From: Choanephora cucurbitarum
Lineage: Eukaryota > Mucoromycota > Mucoromycetes > Mucorales > Choanephoraceae
Assembly (NCBI GenBank): GCA_025331435.1
Contig: JAIWNI010000061.1
Coordinates: forward strand, 62,001 to 126,000
Length of the DNA: 64,000 nt
Direction: 5' to 3'
Shown piece by piece: positions 43,685 to 56,300 of this stretch; the stretch's first letter is position 1; every line of letters begins with the position of its first letter. The notes under the pieces are model-generated. The model had not been told where the DNA came from, did no database searches, and saw only the letters and a program-made list of their open reading frames with translations. A program made the translations under genes and the position numbers.

Positions 43685-44593
43685 CTAATTGCATGATCCC
43701 TTGATGCATTCTTCTTTGCAGTCCCAGCTTGTAGTGCAACATGCTCCCTTTAGTCCGTTGCCCTTTTTCTTGCCAAGGTAGCCAGACTTGCAGGCAGCAG
43801 GAGTTTGTGTAGGCTTTTTAGTGACGGTGGTAGACTTCTTGATGGTAGTGGTGGTAGTAGGCTTCTTTGTAGTAGTGGTAGTAGTAGGCTTCTTTGTAGT
43901 AGTGGTAGTAGTAGACTTCTTAATAGTGGTAGTGGACTTCTTGATAGTGGTAGTGCTTTTCTTGGGTCCGTTACACTTGCCGTTGATGCACTCGTTCATG
44001 CAGTCAGACTCTGTCTTACAGCAGTCGCCGTTGTAGCCGTTGCCTCTCTTTTTGGCAAAGATGGTGTCCTTGTTAGAGCATGTAGGTAAAGGAAGAGCAG
44101 AGGAAGTAGCAGTGGTAGTAGTAGCAGTGGTAGTAGTAGCAGTGGTAGTAGTAGCAGTGGTAGTGGCGGTAGTGGTAGTGGTACTGGTGGTGGTACTAGT
44201 AGTGGTAGTATCGAAAAACGAAGGCAAGCGGCAGCGGTAAAGTCCACCTTCATTAGTTTCTCTATAAGCGGTACATTCATAATGTTCTGGATCGTCAGTA
44301 AACACCATGTAACCAAGGCTGTTAGAACTAGAGCTATCAAAATAGCCAGCAATAGTAGGAAACGGTCCTCCACTTGAAAGTCTGCAGTGGTTGAAATCGT
44401 TAGGAAAAGAGTAGGTAATTGAGTCTTCAGAACTCATTGATGCACACATGTAGGTACAGCCAACAATAGTTGTACAGAAAGAATAAGACGCAACGCCTTC
44501 AAAAGGTGCGCGGAAGTTAACATAAAAGTAAGATTCTGCACTGCAGACTTGAGAAAGGCCGAGAAGAGCAAGAGCTGAGATGGTCAATTTCAT
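43685..44593 (-). CDS. secreted threonine-rich protein with two cysteine-rich modules
   Basis: Single-exon, 302-aa secreted protein. Residues 1-19 are a signal peptide (LTISALALLGLSQVCSA). Residues about 20-127 form an N-terminal domain with several cysteines (FCTTIVGCTYMC, HCRLSS, YECTAY, YRCRL). A Thr-rich tract of TTTA repeats follows, then a Cys module (GNGYNGDCCKTESDCMNECI), a second Thr/Lys linker (KKPTTTTT and KKSTTTI repeats), and a C-terminal copy of the module (GNGLKGACCTTSWDCKEECI). The module pattern is GNGxxGxCCxxxxDCxxxCIxGxC, three disulfides at most. The Thr tracts are expected to be O-mannosylated, forming rigid spacers. It is probably a wall or matrix protein; a carbohydrate-binding role for the modules is a guess. 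The linkers are trinucleotide repeats (about 43820-43960 and 44095-44210). Confidence 0.85.
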   Translation of the reverse strand: MKLTISALALLGLSQVCSAESYFYVNFRAPFEGVASYSFCTTIVGCTYMCASMSSEDSITYSFPNDFNHCRLSSGGPFPTIAGYFDSSSSNSLGYMVFTDDPEHYECTAYRETNEGGLYRCRLPSFFDTTTTSTTTSTTTTTATTTATTTTATTTTATTTTATSSALPLPTCSNKDTIFAKKRGNGYNGDCCKTESDCMNECINGKCNGPKKSTTTIKKSTTTIKKSTTTTTTKKPTTTTTTKKPTTTTTIKKSTTVTKKPTQTPAACKSGYLGKKKGNGLKGACCTTSWDCKEECIKGSCN

Positions 44594-44688
44594 GTTACAG
44601 TGGAAGAAAAAAAAAAGAGAGAGAGAAAAAAAAAAAGAAAATTAATAAATGGAGAACAAGAGCGGGAAGAAAGTATAAGAAGAGGTAC

Positions 44689-44696
44689 TATTTATA
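44689..44696 (-). promoter_or_regulatory. TATA box of the Cys/Thr-rich secreted gene
   Basis: TATAAATA on the minus strand, 96 bp before the start codon, at the same distance as in the lipase promoter. GA-rich on the plus strand (CT-rich in the transcript) between it and the ATG. Confidence 0.6.
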
Positions 44697-45552
44697 TGCA
44701 TACAACCGCAGACTGATATAAAGTCTATATCTTTCAGCAAATTAAAGAAAAATCACTTCTATCGTTGTCTGTTTTTACTCTCTTTTCTTTTCTTTTTTGG
44801 AATATACCGAGACGACCGACTGCAACCATCGTGGTAGATTGCTTGTTGAAGTGCGTTCCTTTTTGCGTAACATCTATTATCTCTTTTTTATACAATACTC
44901 TCTTTCTCTTGCATTGTACAGAGCACATAGGCTGTTCAAAATGCTTTTTGATCGTAAAGAACAATAACAGAATGGTAGGCGGATAAAGGAATGAAAAGAA
45001 ACACAGAGCTATTCATTGCTTTGGTGTACAATGCTTACGGAGCCAAAATTAGAATAGGCATTCGATACTTATTTATGATTCAAGCGACGATCTGTGTAAC
45101 GATAGATTTTCCTTTTGATAGCTGCAGGTTAAATGAAGGTATTTGGGTTTGTTTGTCTGTCAAGACTATAACTCCTCCTAATGATGACAATGCAGCTGCA
45201 AATTATCATTAGCGCTCTATTCGCCTTTTATTTCCTGATATAGGAAAAAGGGAGGTCAATGGTCAACTCCTCTACAAGCTGTCAATCTTATTTCTGTCCT
45301 GAATCGACTCAATATGTATATGTAAAGCACTCATTTAAAAAAATGGTAGGAATTGAGCAGAGCAGTAGGAAGTACAGATCTTATTGTAAATTGATAAAGA
45401 GTTGATCTACCTTGTCTTTTTTCAAAGAAAGAAAGAATTTCTTGATCTGCTGTAAAAATAAAAATAAAGTTTTGATAGACTATTTAGAATGGATAGCTGT
45501 TATTTTCCCACAACATTTAGCTATTTTGTCATGATTATTCAAGGAATAGTTA
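44697..45552. other. intergenic region
   Basis: About 850 bp without a supported gene. A plus-strand open stretch at 44991-45212 has no recognised domain. Confidence 0.35.
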
Positions 45553-46113
45553 TTGATCGTTAAACTTCCACTTGATAGCATCTCTTATATTCGTTGTACT
45601 CTTGATTCTCAAAATAACTATCCCTTTACAGTAACTGCTTTCTTTTTTTTTTTTTACTCTATCCTTTCTCCATACGCATTCTTTCTGTTTATAATAGAAT
45701 CCCCAAGTGTTATACTAAAGTATAGCTTACTCATTCCTCATCAAATCCCCTACGAGGATATTGAAAAACAAGGCCTTGTGATGTTTCCAGTATACAACCA
45801 AGACAAAGCAATTCCCCTCATTCTTATCACTCAAAAATTCTTGGACACTCTGTCGCCTTTCACTCAGTCTAAACCTCAGTCTGGTGTTCGTATTCGAGTG
45901 GAAGGTAACTTCTCATTTAACAAACATATGCTATTTACGCACATGAACTTGATGTCGCTGTTTCTATTCCTGAAACCGTTCAAACGGTTGAATTTAATTC
46001 CAAGTGACTCTAATAATACAGCACCTCAAAGGAGTTGGGATACTCAGCTTGGAAACCATTATTATCATCTGCCTGAAGGTTATATTTACGAACAGACTGG
46101 AGGCTATTATTAA
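45553..46113 (+). CDS. uncertain open reading frame, possibly part of an unidentified gene
   Basis: An open frame of 186 codons. The middle part (KYSLLIPHQIPYEDIEKQ...VYNQDKAIPLILITQKFLDTL) looks like real protein, and a poly-T plus TAATAG stretch at 45640-45701 resembles an intron end, but no donor keeps the frame. The C-terminus is WDTQLGNHYYHLPEGYIYEQTGGYY in two short blocks. A possible donor (GTAACT) lies at 45905. I could not build a consistent exon model and do not recognise a family. It may be a degraded gene. Confidence 0.25.
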   Translation: MIVKLPLDSISYIRCTLDSQNNYPFTVTAFFFFFYSILSPYAFFLFIIESPSVILKYSLLIPHQIPYEDIEKQGLVMFPVYNQDKAIPLILITQKFLDTLSPFTQSKPQSGVRIRVEGNFSFNKHMLFTHMNLMSLFLFLKPFKRLNLIPSDSNNTAPQRSWDTQLGNHYYHLPEGYIYEQTGGYY

Positions 46114-47168
46114 ATGAGACTCAAGATTGCTATTGTTTTCATGATTAGCCTAAAGACGGTCAACACATTTAGCCGAACATGAAGCATATTTTTGTATGGT
46201 CAACTGTTAGTGACAACCGAGATTTTGGCTGCATATGACAAGTTTGAAATGTGATGACCAAAAGGTGCAGAGTAATCATCATCGCCTCTACCTCTAAAAT
46301 TCAATTACAGTAAAGAAAAAAAAAAGAGAGAGAAAGAATGTATGTGTAAGAAAAGACTATTAAACAGCCAAGAGTTCACCCCGGTTGAGAAGTAAAGACA
46401 AAGTGATGTTGTGGTTGCCTTGACGCTTCTCGAGGGGGGGGGGGAGCTAAAGAGTTCTAACTTGGCAGCTTGAACAAAAGAAGGTGTTCTAATCGTCGTT
46501 TATCCATAGTGCGTGTAACTCACAAAAAAAAAACTTTATATTAGGTTACGGATAAACATTAAAACTCAGCAAGGGACCGACTCATAAACGCTTGAAATAA
46601 TTATCCGTCTTCTTCACTTTTCTTAATAAACTTTGATGAACGGATAAAATAAACCCTTTTTTTTTTTAAAATGAAAAAATACTATATATTTCTGCATACA
46701 TGATCTCTGGAAAAAAAAAGAAGGGGTTGTAGTACACAATAGACTTTTTTTTTCCTTCTAAAAAAAAACCTTGAATTTAATTTATGCTTTTAATTTTTTC
46801 TATTTTCAGGGAATATTACGTAATCGCGAAATCAAAGAATGAATCAATATAAAGCTTTTACTTTTTATTTTATTTCTTAACATAGGGCATGGTATAGAGA
46901 AAGAAATTACATGAAAAAAACAGACTGTCTATTGATTTATTATTTACAAAACGACCAAAAAAATAAAATAAAAAGGCATGTGGGGAGAAAAAAAAATTTT
47001 GTTTGTTTGTGCGCGCACACGCATGTGTGATAAAAAAAATTACTTGGTAGGATAGGCGTGTAAACATATAGATGATGTCATATAAAATGAGAGATAGAAT
47101 GCATAGAAAGAAAGAAAGAGAAAAAAATTATGTATATGTTGTCAAAGCCAGTTTCTTTTAGAAGCTTT
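46114..47168. other. intergenic region, 3' side of the MedA-like gene
   Basis: About 1 kb with many A/T homopolymers, a run of eleven G residues near 46434-46444, and an alternating purine-pyrimidine stretch (TGTGCGCGCACACGCATGTG) near 47009-47028. No gene recognised. Confidence 0.4.
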
Positions 47169-49189
47169 CTATGGTGTAGCTTGTGTCATTACGGTTTCTG
47201 ATGTGGGAGGAACGATAGCTTGATAGGAATAAGAGATGTGTGGAGAAGGAGAATGGCTGAGTCGACTGAATGAGTTGGGTTGTGGTGTAGGTGGAGGATA
47301 AGGAGAGGTGAATGCTGTAATGGAAGAAGAGGAAGAGGTGGAGGTGGAGGTGGTTGAGTCTGGATAGATGGAGGTCAAAGGTAGATTTGAATGGCTTGAC
47401 TCAGTCATGGCAGGAGTAGGGGTTGGGTGACTGGCAGGCATGGTCTGTGAGTGGTATTGGTAGGAAGGACGATAGATAGGTTGTGAATAGTATGGGTTCA
47501 TGCCTGTCTTTTGGCCTGGAGGTGAGGAAGAACGACCAGTCGAGCCTGATGAATGATTGGCACTTCTAGGCTGCATTGAATGAGAGATGGGTATCTGGTT
47601 TGAGTTATGATAGGAAGATGCAGTGTACTTGGTGATAATCTTCTTGAGGGCATAAGGCAATGTCTTCCATGGGAATACCTTGACATCCTTCTCTATATTT
47701 CTAGGCTTGGGGTTAGGAAAGCTCATGATCAACTTGAAAAAGTCGGCTGAATCTGCTTTGCATTTACTGACAGTCAAGGGACGGAAACCCTCTAGGTTAC
47801 GACGGACTCGGTTCTTTTCTTCTACACTGAAACGCAAGTCCATCAGGCTCTCCAAGAGATGAATGCAGTCTACTGAAGTAATGAAGCAGTCGTTGCGTTC
47901 AGCCCAGTAGATACAGGAGACAACAATCTGATGACTGTGACTGACACGTTCGCCTTGAGCGACAGCATCGAATGTACAGCGAATTTCATTTCCATTCTGT
48001 TCTCTCCAGAACTGAACCAATCGTCGACGATGTTCCCATTCAATTGGATTCCAGTTCTTGGCCATGGACTCTAAATCGCCCATAATCTTGAGATTGGTAC
48101 GGCTGATGAGGCCAGGATAGGGTTGGTAGTTGGCAACAGAGGTGGCTGGGAAGTGACTGGAGGATTTGTTGTAACCATAAGCATGTTGATGACGCATCGT
48201 GGTGGTGGTAGGGTAAGAAGAGACCGTGTTCCCAAGCGTGTTACTGTGGTAAGTAGGTGGTTGAGAGTAACCTTGAGGTTCAAGGCCAGTGATCATGTTG
48301 GTATAGTTGGAACTAGTGGGGTTGAATAGGTTGACGGCATTGGGCGATTCAGAAGGGTAACTTATGGCATTGTCCTCTGTACGATCTTGACTGTTGGAAC
48401 GATAGGCATATTCTTAAAAAAAAAAAAGATGAATGATATGGTATGCTTAGCGTGTTTGTTTAACATACTGTTATCATTGTAATAGTTATTGTTGTTATTG
48501 TAAGATGAGTTATAGGGTTGATTCTCATTATAGAATGTATCATAGTTGGAATTGCCTAAATAATCATCTAAGAAAGCTATCAGTTTCCTTGTCTGAGTTG
48601 ACTGCTTTGGGGGCTATCAAGTACCTGTCTTGTTCTGATAGGTAGAAGGGAATGGGTTGCGTTTGTCTGAACACAAGCTATCTTCTTCCTTCAGGTCTTT
48701 CTCCTTTTCTTGCTTTATTTCCTGTTTAGGCTTAACAAAGTCATAAACAAAATCAGCAATAGTCCAAGTAGCCGTGACAGCATCTCCATTGATCATACAG
48801 ATAGAGATAGGTACTTGAGCTGAAGTAGATTGGGTATGTTGAAAGGGAGGAACGGTAGCGACAAGTGAAGTGATGTTCTGCGATTGTAACTGCTTGGTAT
48901 TGACAACTAAACTGTTAAAGGCGAGTTTGACAGGATTAGAAGGCAAGGACTGCACAACCACTGTAATGATGGTGCCTTCAGAGCCCCTGTTGGGAGTCAT
49001 CTTGATCACTTGAGGAGATTGATTGTTCTTTTGTTGTTCTGATGGACTTTCGTTAGATGACCATCTATGCTGCATTTCAATGCCTGAAGCGAGGCGAACG
49101 GATGGTACTAAATAGAAGAAAGAGATCAATATGGCATGAACTGGACCAAACTAGCTTTGCTTACAGTTTAAAAGGTGAGAACTGTTCAT
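47169..49189 (-). CDS. Medusa (MedA)-like developmental regulator
   Basis: Four exons (49165-49189, 48625-49107, 48469-48567, 47169-48412), introns of 57, 57 and 56 nt, giving 616 aa. Residues about 35-130 form an IPT/TIG-like region (QVIKMTPNRGSEGTIITVVVQSLP...SLVATVPPFQ) as in Aspergillus MedA. A low-complexity Asn/Tyr/Ser stretch follows. The conserved core lies at about 322-462: EHRRRLVQFWREQNGNEI, HSHQIVVSCIYWAERNDCFITSVD, FSVEEKNRVRRNLEGFRPLTVSK, FPNPKPRNIEKDVKVFPWKTL, KKIITKY. The C-terminus is Ser/Pro/Thr-rich. In ascomycetes MedA controls conidiophore development, adhesion and biofilm; whether this holds here is inference. Exon 1 encodes only eight codons, easily missed. Confidence 0.88.
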
Positions 49190-52100
49190 TTGATCAATCG
49201 CCACACTATAAAGAGAAGTAGAAAAGTAAAGAAGAATAGAAAGAAAGAGAGAGAAAGAGAAAGGAAATGAAAATGATACATCTGTTTATATAGAAATTTT
49301 TTAATGATGTTATAGTGTGTGTGTGTGTGTACATATGTTGAATCTAAATATATAACTGTGATATGTATCTATGCACACATTGTATTCAATTTTGTCGGGA
49401 TCTACCAATAGGCTTGCATTTATTATGCCGCTCTTCTAGTAAAATGATTGTGCAGGTTTCATATATTAGCCACATGATGCCAAGGTAGAGCAGCATCGGT
49501 CCTTCAACTAAGCTACTCATCACAGCATGGTTCTACGTACCAAATGGACTTCTTAACTCAGCAAAACATTGACGATTTGAATCAAATTGCCACACCTTTA
49601 AGCCTTTTTTACTTTTTCAAGATGTGAAACTAATTAATGTCATTATTGGAGACTATTTTGTTACAAAGGCATTGTCCCTCTCTCTCTCTCTTTTCAAAAT
49701 ATCCCGCTTATCTTCCGCTTAAGTCAATTGGCATTTCCCCTTTTTAATAAAAGATCAACTAGGTGTTTAGTGGTGATAAAAAATCAATCGAATGATAACT
49801 TATCAATGTCAATCAATGCATCTCTTATTAAAAAAAAATTTTTTTTATAGAGTGCATGTACCCTCTTCTTGATCTTCCGAGGCAATTGGTTCATTTTGTA
49901 ACTGCTGTCATGTCCCCTTGCCTTTTAATGAGTTCCAAATTTGTATACTAAACAGGCTTTAACAAATTGGCCTTTAAATAGAAAAATAGAGAGGGAAGGG
50001 ACATGTCTTAGACCAAAATAAGCTGTAGGGTCTTGTTTAATTATGAGTTACCTTGACATATTCTTCATGCAGAAAACAATATCATTTGGATACTATAGTA
50101 ACCAATAACCTTGTAGGTTGCACATTGACAAACTCTCTTTTCCTTTAATAGGACAATCAAACTTAGTTGGCATTTGTGGAGTAAGACAATAAACACCTAT
50201 CTTTTTTTTCAATCTTATGTTCCGAGATCAACAAATAGGCATCCTTCGGTCTCTATTGTCTCTTGTTCTATCATTCTTATAGCTCATCCCTCTTCTTTCT
50301 TATTTACACAAGTACTTTTCTTCACTAAATAAGTACCCTTTTGGTATTATGCATGTAAATACAAAGTCCACGAGTTATTTTAAAACCAAGGTAGGACAGG
50401 GCAACTGTACACATATTCCCTCTCTTTTTCTCTCTCTTTTTTTTTTCATTCAGCCTATATGTCTTTTTTCCCGTTGTTACTCATCGCATCTACAAATTTT
50501 ATCAAAAAAATATAGGACATGAGTATGAAAATGATTAAAAAAACGAGATTTAGATGATCAAAAAGAAAGTGTTACCTTAAAATTCAATCAAAGCTTAGGT
50601 TAGAATGAAAGACACAAAAGAAAAAAAAATGCTTTTTATAGAAACCGAGAGATCGAAAAGGGCGAAAGAATATGAAACATCTTTAGAAATGAAGGTTGTT
50701 GACTTAACTTGGAGATAGACCTTTCCTTTCTAATATTCAACTGTCAAATCAAATAGACAATAGAACAGAGTCACAACTTTCACTGTTTCGCTTGACAGCT
50801 ATTACCATTTGAAGTGAAAGTTACACTTGAGGATAGAAACAGTTTCTAAGGTATTTATGGAAATTAAAGTTAAGGTTGATATTCTTCTTTACTTGGCTTT
50901 CCTTTTGAATTCCTATGACATCAAACTAATTATCCATACTTAATCCCAAATAAAGAGAAATTGTTATCTTTTTTAGTCTTCACTTCTCTAATGAAAAATA
51001 TCGAGTGATAGGGCCAGCGTCACTTTAGATAAGTTCGATTTCGATTAAATTAGAAAAATTTTCCTATTAATATCGAATGATGTTCATATGAACTATATCC
51101 TGGTTAGGTACCCCTTGTACGAGTCTGTTTGTTCACTGATTAAGTGTCAGCTCATCTTGACTGTACTGAATGACATTGATTTGCATTCTCTTCAGAGACA
51201 CTTTCTCTATTCTATGTTTACCTTTATTTTACTACAAAACATACTTCTATTCTTTCAGTCTGTCCCTAACCCAACTTATCTTTTTTTGGATTTCCCCGAA
51301 TAAAGCATGAGCCACGCAATTTGGTAAGCTTGTGTGACTCATCAAAGTCATTTACATTGATCTTCCCTTATCCCCCACCCCTCTTCTGTATTTTACACAT
51401 CCTAATACAGATTCAGCTAGTCTTGTTACAGTTGTACAAACACTATAGCCATGTCATGTAGTACCTAACTGATATTCAAAAAGTTGACGGTTTTTAAACT
51501 CTTTTTTTTTAGCTTCTTAAAAAAAGAAAAAGAAAAGGGTTCGCTATGTTAATCCCCCCCCTTTTCGATACATTTTTTTTAGTCATGAACAGGTTTGAAA
51601 CAAGATTTATGAACAATAAGAAGAAGAAGAGAATACATTATAGAAAAAATAGTTTCTTTCAAGTGTCCCACTACTTGCGTCACTTTCCACTCTCTTCTCC
51701 CCTAAAAATGGCAAAATGACGATTATTACTGTAATCTGCGTATTGACTAAAAAAAATTCTTTCCTACTCTTCTTGTGTTGATCCTGTTACTGTTTGTCAC
51801 ACCTACTTTTCGTTTGGTCTTTTCTAAAAAAGAAAGGGAGAAAAGCAAGTAATTGGAAATTTATGAACCAACCAAAGAAGACTTTCATAAGCAAATGCGA
51901 ATTGACATTGTCTGGTATGTTCAGTCGTACTGAATTTAAAGTGTTTCACTTTCTGTCTTTATGCACAAAGAGAGAGAGGGGTAGAAGGACTTTGAAAATA
52001 ATATATCCTAGAATTTGGTTTTCATCAAGCCTTTTGGCTATTTTTGGGTATCAATAAGCTGCTCAGTAAGCCATACTGAAACACCCAAGGAGTGAGGGGT

Positions 52101-52990
52101 AAATGTGCATAGGATCTACAGAAATTCATTTCAACGCATTGACTTTTTCTACATAAAGACTTCTATAACATAAACAAATAATCTTTTCTTCTTATCTATT
52201 AGCATATCCTAAAGGCATCTGATCGTTTTTTTCTTTCTTCTTCCTTTATAGGGCTTATGATAGTTAAGAGAGTAAAGACTTCTTAATCCTCAGAAATGAA
52301 TTGAACGGGAATTTTCTTTTTTCGGGTGCTTTGTTTCAGTCCTTGTTAGATTCTACTAAATTAATAATAATATAATAATATGTGACATGATACACATGTC
52401 ACCATGCCCAAGCGAAATACCAATCAATTCTTTCGCTTCAGTTGACCCACATGCTCTTTCCTTAGATTGTTTGTTACAGTTTAAGGTAATGAGTAAGCCA
52501 TTCTATTGGACAAGAAGAATTCCTGTTTTTTCTTGATTTCCCTGTTGTGTTACAGCTAAAGATAGAAGTAAGGTAGAATTGAAAAAAAAAATTGCAAGAA
52601 ACAGAAACCTATCTTACATTGATAACTCTGAATAAACTGATCTTGTCACATTCTTATTGAAAAAACAGGATCATTGTTCTTGAAGAAATTAGATATAAAA
52701 CAGCTGGATTCAATAGTACCTTTCTTTTTTCCCTTACTTTTCCCATACCACCTAATTGCATTGTGGGTACTTCTTTGCTTCTATTTTTGAAGAACAACAG
52801 TCATTTACGGCAAAATTTCGGAACGAGTGTATTTCCAGTACATTTACAGTGGTGCATAATGATTTTAAAGCTTCATGTGTTATGTTTATAGTGATATTCC
52901 ACTCCAAACATAGTAAAAACTATAAAAGTACAATCAGAGCGCAGCATATTAAAGGAAATCGAAGCTTGCTTGCCAAATGCCCTATTTTCC
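49190..52990. other. long gene-free upstream region of the MedA-like gene
   Basis: About 3.8 kb with no supported gene. It includes a GT microsatellite (49315-49330), CT and A/T runs. Scattered open stretches up to 90 codons (for instance 51794-52057 and 52756-53028) have no domain. It may hold extended regulatory DNA, as is usual for developmental regulators. Confidence 0.4.
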
Positions 52991-52994
52991 ATAC

Positions 52995-53262
52995 TGAAAT
53001 AGGTGAACACAGTTTGCTACCCGTATGACAAAGCAAATTCTCAACTATAAAATTCAAATCACCAGCTACTTTTACTTTTTTTCTTTGGTTCACATCCAAA
53101 ATATACGGGAATTAGTAAAAGTAAGCTATCTATATTCTATATTATTATCATTATCCAATTTTTAACATATATAATTTTATCAATAAAGCTGACCCAAACA
53201 TACTACAAAATTAAGAACCCAAACCGTCAAAAGTCACATTTCAAATCATCTCCCATATTTCA
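52995..53262 (+). repeat. LTR 1 (268 bp)
   Basis: Begins TGAAATA and ends TATTTCA, a 7-bp inverted terminal repeat with the usual TG...CA. Contains AATAAA (about 53184), a possible polyadenylation signal. Confidence 0.93.
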
Positions 53263-53320
53263 ATAGTTTTACTATAAGAGTATAATTGGATATTCAAGAA
53301 ATCGAACTTCAACAATACAA

Positions 53321-56300
53321 ATGACTCAGGATAAAACGGTTAACTTCCTGGCTTCTGGGGTTATCCGAATTCCAGTATTCATCGAGCAGATGGATCCTGT
53401 GCAATGGCTCAAGACTTACGAAAGTAACCTCGAACTCATCAATGCAAAAGATGAACAGAAGCTTAATCTCATATCAGGCTATCTCTCTACACATCTCCTT
53501 ACTAGTTGGTATTATATGCATGATTTCGTTAGCTGGAAGCAATTCAAAGAGAAATTTATTGAAAGATTCCAAATCAGTAAACCAAATCTAAATGTGCTAA
53601 TGGCTCAAGTTCTATCCGTACAAAGACAAGAAAAGGAAAGCATTCGAGACTACGTGGACCGCTTTGATAATCTAGCGGCCAAGTACGAAAGGGCAAGAAG
53701 AGGTCAAGACGGATGGAACTCTATCAACAGTCTTATCCTCAAAGACACTTTTATCGAAGGAATAAGACCTCAATATCTCAAGATTATTGTAAAACAGAAT
53801 ATTCCTAAAGATCTGGCTTCAGCCCAATCTATTGCTATCAAGGAAGGAGCTGATGACAATGTGGAACCAGAGGACAAAGTACGAAGACCAAGAAATACAG
53901 AAGGCCCTTCAAGAACTCAACTTGAACACAAGTTCCACCACGATGGTAGCACTAATGCGCAGGAAATGAAACATCAAGAAATGCAAAAGAAAGTTGATGA
54001 TTTGTCTGAATCATTACAAAAACTGACACTCCTAGTTGAGCGAGGTCAAACACATGTCAAATCTGCTTGCTATAACTGTCAAAATTATGGACATGTCGCT
54101 CAAAACTGCCCTAAGGATTGCAAAATATGCAAGGGACAAGCAGGAAACCATGTGTTTTGGGAATGCCCCAGATATGAAAAGAAAACAAATCAAAACTCTT
54201 ATCTTATTCTCAAATCAAATAAAGAAGACCATGATGAAAACTATATTGTGGAGAATTATGGGGTAGAAAAAAGGAAATCACATACCGACTCTGATAAAGA
54301 TACACGGCTGTCTAGAAGTGGAAAAAGGGTGAAGGCACATGATACTATTCCGCCCGAAATGCAAGCACGTATACAGAGAAAGAAAGAAGCAGCTCAAAAT
54401 CCACAACAGGCCGATAATACGGAGGTATCAACAGGCACAAAACAAAAGAAGGAACAAAGACGTGTACAGAGTAGAAGGGACGCTGAAAAAAAGGCCAAAG
54501 CTATTCTTACAGCTAATGTTTACACCAACTCGTTGGAAGATCTAATGGCTATTCCTGGAGTAAGATCCGCGCTATTCAGAATGACTAAAAGGACAAGAGG
54601 TGTGCAAGGATCTAAGGTTTCTGATGAGAAAAATGCTATGGAAGTATACCAAATAGGTAATACAAACAAGGCCAGACAGTTAACGAATTCGGATGCACAA
54701 GGAATCGGAGCACCGCGAGTAGAAGCTATAATACAAGGAGAATTCTTAGTCGATGCTATTATGGATGCCGGATCACACTGCTGTATTATAAGTCTGTCGT
54801 TAGCTAAAGAGTTAAATCTTAAGATCGTAAGAAAAGTCTATTCTTCTGGCAATCGAATGGCTGATGGGAATATAGTAAGACCTGTTGGCGAAGTGCATGA
54901 TCTTTTAGTAGTGGTACAAGGTGTATTGGTACAAATCAATGCAACAGTGTTTGAGAAGCCACCATACGACCTTCTATTAGGTAGTGATTGTATGAGGCTT
55001 CTAGGTGTAGCTGCAGACTATAGTACAGGTCATTTTTCTATACAAACGGATCAAGGACTGTGCCCTCTTCAAGTTTCTTTTGACACGATGAACTTGAGAC
55101 GGAAAAGGCTGGAACTCAAGGAAGAGAAGATACTACCTTATGAAGACGATGAATCATCCGAAGAAGAGGATTCTGGTTCTGATGGATATTCTACTGATGA
55201 GTCTACTGACTCAATCTATGAGAGTTATTTGGTGGTGCCTTGCGAGACTACAGACCAAACTTACATGGTGGGATCTTTTACGCCGGAGGTTGAAGAATTA
55301 GCCAACGACCTTGACAGTACACCTACGTCTAATGAGGATAAGATCAAAATCATTGAAGATAAGGTTCAAGAATGTGAAGGGTTGAACAAAACACAGAAAA
55401 CACAATTGATGGAGTTGCTCAACGGATACCTAGATGTCTTTGGGGTTGACTATAATGACTTGAAGCAGACCAATTTGGTGAAGCTACACATAGATACCGG
55501 AGACAGTCAACCTATTTTGAAGAAACCGAATAAATTCATGTCTCATTCCGAGTTAGAAAACCTAAAAAAGGAACTGGCTAAGATGCTCAAAACAGGACAA
55601 ATAGTACCTACTATGTATCTACCTAGTAAAGATGGGAATTCATCATTTGGCTGGGCTTTTCCTGTCATGTATGTAGGAAAAAAGAACTCAAAAGAAGGGC
55701 GTCTTGTGGTACAATTTCAAGACCTGAATGCGGTAACAAAGAAAGATCCATGGCCGCTCCCTTCAATTACACACCTCATGGAATCATACCAAGGTTCAAA
55801 CTTTTTCACAACTTTAGACCTCCTAAAAGGCTTCAATCAGATTATGGTGGATGATGAAACTATACCAAAACTTACTATGACCACGCCATGGGGATGCTAT
55901 TCCTATCGCGTTATGCCATTCGGTATCGTGAACGGACCGGCTTGCTTCTCGAGAGCAATATATTTAGCAATGCATGAATACATTGATAAATTTGTTACCA
56001 CGTATATTGACGATATCACGATATTTTCAAAAGACTTTGATACGCATCTATCACACATTCAAAAGGTGCTGGAAAGAATCCGTGAAGTAAATATGGTCGT
56101 CAAGCCTTCTAAAGGGATTTTTGCAAGTAAAGAGGTAGAGGTATTAGGATTTGTTGTATCCAAACAAGGTATCAGACCAAGTAGTGCGAACGTTGAAAAA
56201 ATCAAAGACTTTCCTAAGCCCAACAACAAGACTGATATTCGAGCCTTCAGTGCTCTAGCCGGTTTCTATAGAAGGCATATCAATTGCTTTAGTGATATTA

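Noticed and set aside
44991..45212. 73-codon plus-strand frame, considered as an upstream exon of 45553-46113
   Set aside because: No donor/acceptor pair joins it in phase and no shared family is visible.
49480..49530. tRNA-like stretch (GCCAAGGTAGAGCAGCATCGGT)
   Set aside because: No cloverleaf or B box (GGTTCGAATCC) could be found; no tRNA or rRNA gene was seen anywhere in the window.
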